A DNA stretch of 64,000 nucleotides from the NCBI GenBank assembly GCA_947095535.1, contig OX352774.1:33930496-33994495 (forward strand), written 5' to 3'. The notes below the pieces were generated by a model. The model saw nothing but the letters and a program-made list of their open reading frames with translations, made no database searches and had not been told where the DNA came from. A program made the position numbers and the translations under genes. This document shows, one piece after another, positions 61,528-64,000 of the stretch; the first letter of the stretch is position 1, and each line of letters begins with the position of its first letter. Origin of the DNA: Poecilobothrus nobilitatus (Eukaryota; Arthropoda; Insecta; Diptera; Dolichopodidae).

Positions 61528-62923
61528 TTTAAAATACTTTAAATAAAAATAAATGTTTCTGTACTTACTTAGTAACTTAATTTTATTGAAAACTCATTTA
61601 AGAAAATCGAGAATTTAACTATACATACATATACTTATGTACGTTAACCAGATCAAATGTAATCATATAAATGAGTTAACCAAGAAATGGTGGTTGAGAA
61701 GTTGAACTGAAATAAAAACATAGAAAAATTGGGATGTGGGAAGAAAAAAAAAAAAAAACTAAGTCGAAACTAAAAATTTTTATTTTGAAAGTTGAGCGTT
61801 TTTATAACATGTATGACTAAGGCATTTTAATATACAGCAGGACTTTTTTACTAATACAATTATTTTAACCTCAATAGTTAACAGTCTAAAAAGTTGATAA
61901 AAGAAATTAATTTTGTGTTATTGGACTTTGACTTGAAATACATTGGTATTTATTGTAACTATTAGTATAGTTAGTTTATACCGTTAGTTTATTAGTGAGT
62001 GATCATCATTGGTCAAATTATCTAATCTAAGTATATACATATTATGTAAATATTTATTTTTAAAAATAGCATATAATGGATAAATAACGGTAAACATAAT
62101 TAAATTATGTTATTTTTTATTGCATAACTAAATCTTTAAACTGTTACGGATATCGTAAATTTGCAAAAATTTTTAATAAAATAATAGGTACGATTGTTTT
62201 ACATTTTTATTATCACTTTCAATATTAGCTAAAATTTGTATAAATGTTAAATTAAAACTGAATAAAAGATTTTATATATATGTAGGTATTATATACAAAG
62301 GAATGAGATAAAAATATATCTAATATTTTTTGCATTCATTTAATACTTTTTTTTGTTTTTGTTATTTTTTATTGATTTTATAAACAAATTTATGTAAAAT
62401 TAAAATCGAAACAAAAAAAAACAGTAAAAAAAAAAAAATTACTATTTATAGATAATCAAATAAAATATTTTTTAATTTTTTTTTTTATCTGCGCTTTAAT
62501 AAACTTTGAACAAATGAGTCGATTATTTAAAAGTATAGTTATAAAACGCGGTTATTTAACACCAATTCGCAAGTTATAATTTATGTTTCATTATACGTAT
62601 ATATGTATATGAGTACAAAGTGCATACTTACATATACCAATATGCATTTTTTTTTTTTTGTTGTTGTATTTGTTGAATTTCTATTAAGTAAAAATGATTA
62701 GATTCTGATTTAGAAAAGAGAAACTTTATTATGTTGTATTTATAACAAAGAATCGAACTTTGATTGAAAGTTTATTACTTTACTATATTTTATTTTATGT
62801 ATTAGCATTAAGTAGGATAGGTAATAATAAAAAAAAAGGTAGGCTTTGTGTATTTGTTATGATTGAGATAATTAATATTATATATATATATTTTTTTTAT
62901 TATTTATAACAAAGGTGATTTAA
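61528..62923. other. AT-rich DNA, no gene recognised
   Basis: The stretch holds poly-A/T runs (61744-61760, 62648-62660) and TATG/TA-rich microsatellites. Nothing else is seen. Confidence 0.6.
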
Positions 62924-63245
62924 TAAATAATAATGAATTGCATTTTAACTATATAAACTATCTATAAACAAAATATTTAACCCTTTAATTACTGCAGTCA
63001 AGATAAAAATATTTTAATTTTCGTGTAACAATATTGCTTAAAGATTTTTTTTTTTGTGCCAAAAAGATGTATTATATATATGTATAAATAATAATGAATT
63101 GCATTTTAACTATATAAACTATCTATAAACAAAATATTTAACCCTTTAATTACTGCAGTCAAGATAAAAATATTTTAATTCTCGTGTAACAATATCGCTT
63201 AAAGATTTTTTTTTTGTGCCAAAAAGATGTATTACATATATGTAT
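62924..63245. repeat. Near-identical 161-bp tandem duplication
   Basis: Two adjacent units run from ATAAATAATAATGAATTGCA to about GATGTATTAYATATATGTAT (62924-63084 and 63085-63245). They contain CCTTTAATTACTGCAGTCAA and a T10/T11 run. Differences amount to a few substitutions (TTTTCG/TTCTCG, ATTGC/ATCGC, ATTATA/ATTACA) and one T. It is a recent duplication or an assembly artefact. Non-coding. Confidence 0.95.
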
Positions 63246-63910
63246 ACTTAATGCTGAGTGAAAATAAAAATTATTATATAAGGACACCAACGTGATTTTA
63301 AGTAAGATCTATTAAACCTTTAAGAAAGTCTTAATAAGTTCTATTGGCATTAAGTTGATGATTGATTACTGTCAAAAAATTTTAAAAATTGATAATAAAG
63401 TATTTGATTCAACCAACTATCATAGAAAATGGAAAATGTATAAGCAACATAATATTTTAAAAATGTAACTATAGCAGAATGATTCAAATTTCAAAGTATT
63501 AAGTAATTGGAGTGTAAAATAGCGGTTTGGGAGTCGAATATTTAGGTTTGACTAGTAATTGTAAAAAATTGAAAATATAAAAGATGAAAAGATGTTATAT
63601 GCCTTAAAACTTTATTAATAATTTTTAAAAGAAGGTTCTGACTACTAAATAATTAGAATTCTGTTATGTTCGTATTACTTAACTTAGTATGTTATATACT
63701 TACTTATTTCTATTAATTTCTTAGTTGAATTAACTTTTTTCAGTAGACATTTTGGCCAAAAGCTAACAGACATTATAATGACATTAATTAAATTAAAAAT
63801 TTAAAGTTATTAAATTAAGAATTAAAAATTTAAATTCGATTCTATTCACAAAATAATCTGTCAAATTGAAGTGACGTCGAATGTTAGTAAGTATGTATGT
63901 AAGTAAGTAG
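63246..63910. other. AT-rich DNA up to the right-edge open frame
   Basis: No feature is recognised. It ends in GTAAGTATGTATGTAAGTAAGTAG, a TATG/TAAG microsatellite immediately before the GC-richer segment at 63911. Confidence 0.55.
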
Positions 63911-64000
63911 GTGGATATGCCATATGCTAAGGAAACACCAGTACAACATAAGTCGCATGATCCTGGAGTGGAATCTCCAAGGAAGCAGAAGATGCCGGGT
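63911..64000 (+). CDS. Start or first part of an unidentified coding frame, cut by the window edge
   Basis: Composition changes abruptly from AT-rich to balanced at 63911. A TAG (63908-63910) is followed by an open frame, GTG GAT ATG, and from the ATG at 63917 it reads MPYAKETPVQHKSHDPGVES and then PRKQKMPG to the window end. The peptide is polar, rich in K, P and H, without a domain that I recognise. It could be the beginning of a transposon ORF (LINE ORF1-like) or an exon beginning after the AG at 63909-63910. Only 28 codons are visible and the complementary strand has no good donor here, so the plus strand is preferred. Confidence 0.35.
   Translation, partial: MDMPYAKETPVQHKSHDPGVESPRKQKMPG

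Noticed and set aside
1..64000. CRISPR arrays, operons, rRNA or phage-like systems
   Set aside because: No regularly spaced repeats with unique spacers, no prokaryotic gene density; base composition and TE content are those of an insect nuclear genome.

Overview
The window is strongly AT-rich and repeat-riddled, with dense A/T homopolymers, TATG/TA microsatellites and fossil transposable elements. It looks like intronic and upstream DNA of an insect nuclear genome, most likely a higher fly (cyclorrhaphan/brachyceran Diptera). The reasons are the abundant ACATATGTATGT-type repeats, the 'TATACCC ... GTCCGTCCGTCC' dispersed repeats that I recall from fly genomes, and the mixture of LINEs with a mariner element. 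The species cannot be named from the sequence alone.

Only one host gene can be supported. On the minus strand, 820-963 is a clean 144-nt exon encoding most of an SH3 domain whose sequence is that of the Cas scaffold family (p130CAS/BCAR1/NEDD9). It has a good acceptor (long pyrimidine tract, TTACAG) and donor (CAG|GTGAGT). About 7.8 kb upstream (8736-8762, minus) a 27-nt ATG segment ending in CAG|GTATG has the matching phase 0 and could be the first coding exon (MSISKVFQQ joined to KIYAKAIYDN). The rest of the gene would lie left of the window. Everything right of about 8.8 kb would then be 5' flank, 5'UTR intron or intergenic DNA.

Layout. 1-8.8 kb holds the Cas exons and the intron between them, which carries two related LINE reverse-transcriptase remnants, an RTE-like repeat with a (TAGA)n tail, a tandem-repeat element, a dead mariner element with TA target duplication, and a tRNA-type SINE. 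9.3-10.3 kb is a second 'TATACCC/GTCCG' element. 10-27 kb is mostly unrecognised AT-rich DNA. 27.7, 37.4 and 41 kb carry three 5'-truncated LINE C-termini with the zinc-binding CCHC domain; 30.6 and 35.1 kb carry further SINE copies. 45.0-49.3 kb is a large element with inverted ends and internal tandem repeats, enclosing a 5'-truncated Jockey-like LINE. 50-64 kb has a perfect hairpin, a 12-bp minisatellite, a second tRNA-derived SINE head, a third 'TATACCC/GTCCG' element, a MITE, a solo element end and a 161-bp tandem duplication. At the extreme right edge a GC-richer open frame begins and runs off the window.

The most interesting signals are the split Cas SH3 gene with a possible tiny first coding exon; the modular relationship among the GTCCG elements, where one 180-bp head is joined to different tandem-repeat bodies and one body is shared with the 4.2-kb inverted-end element; and a SINE whose 3' tail is shared with a resident LINE fragment. 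No prokaryotic-type systems, CRISPR arrays, rRNA or intact tRNA genes were found.
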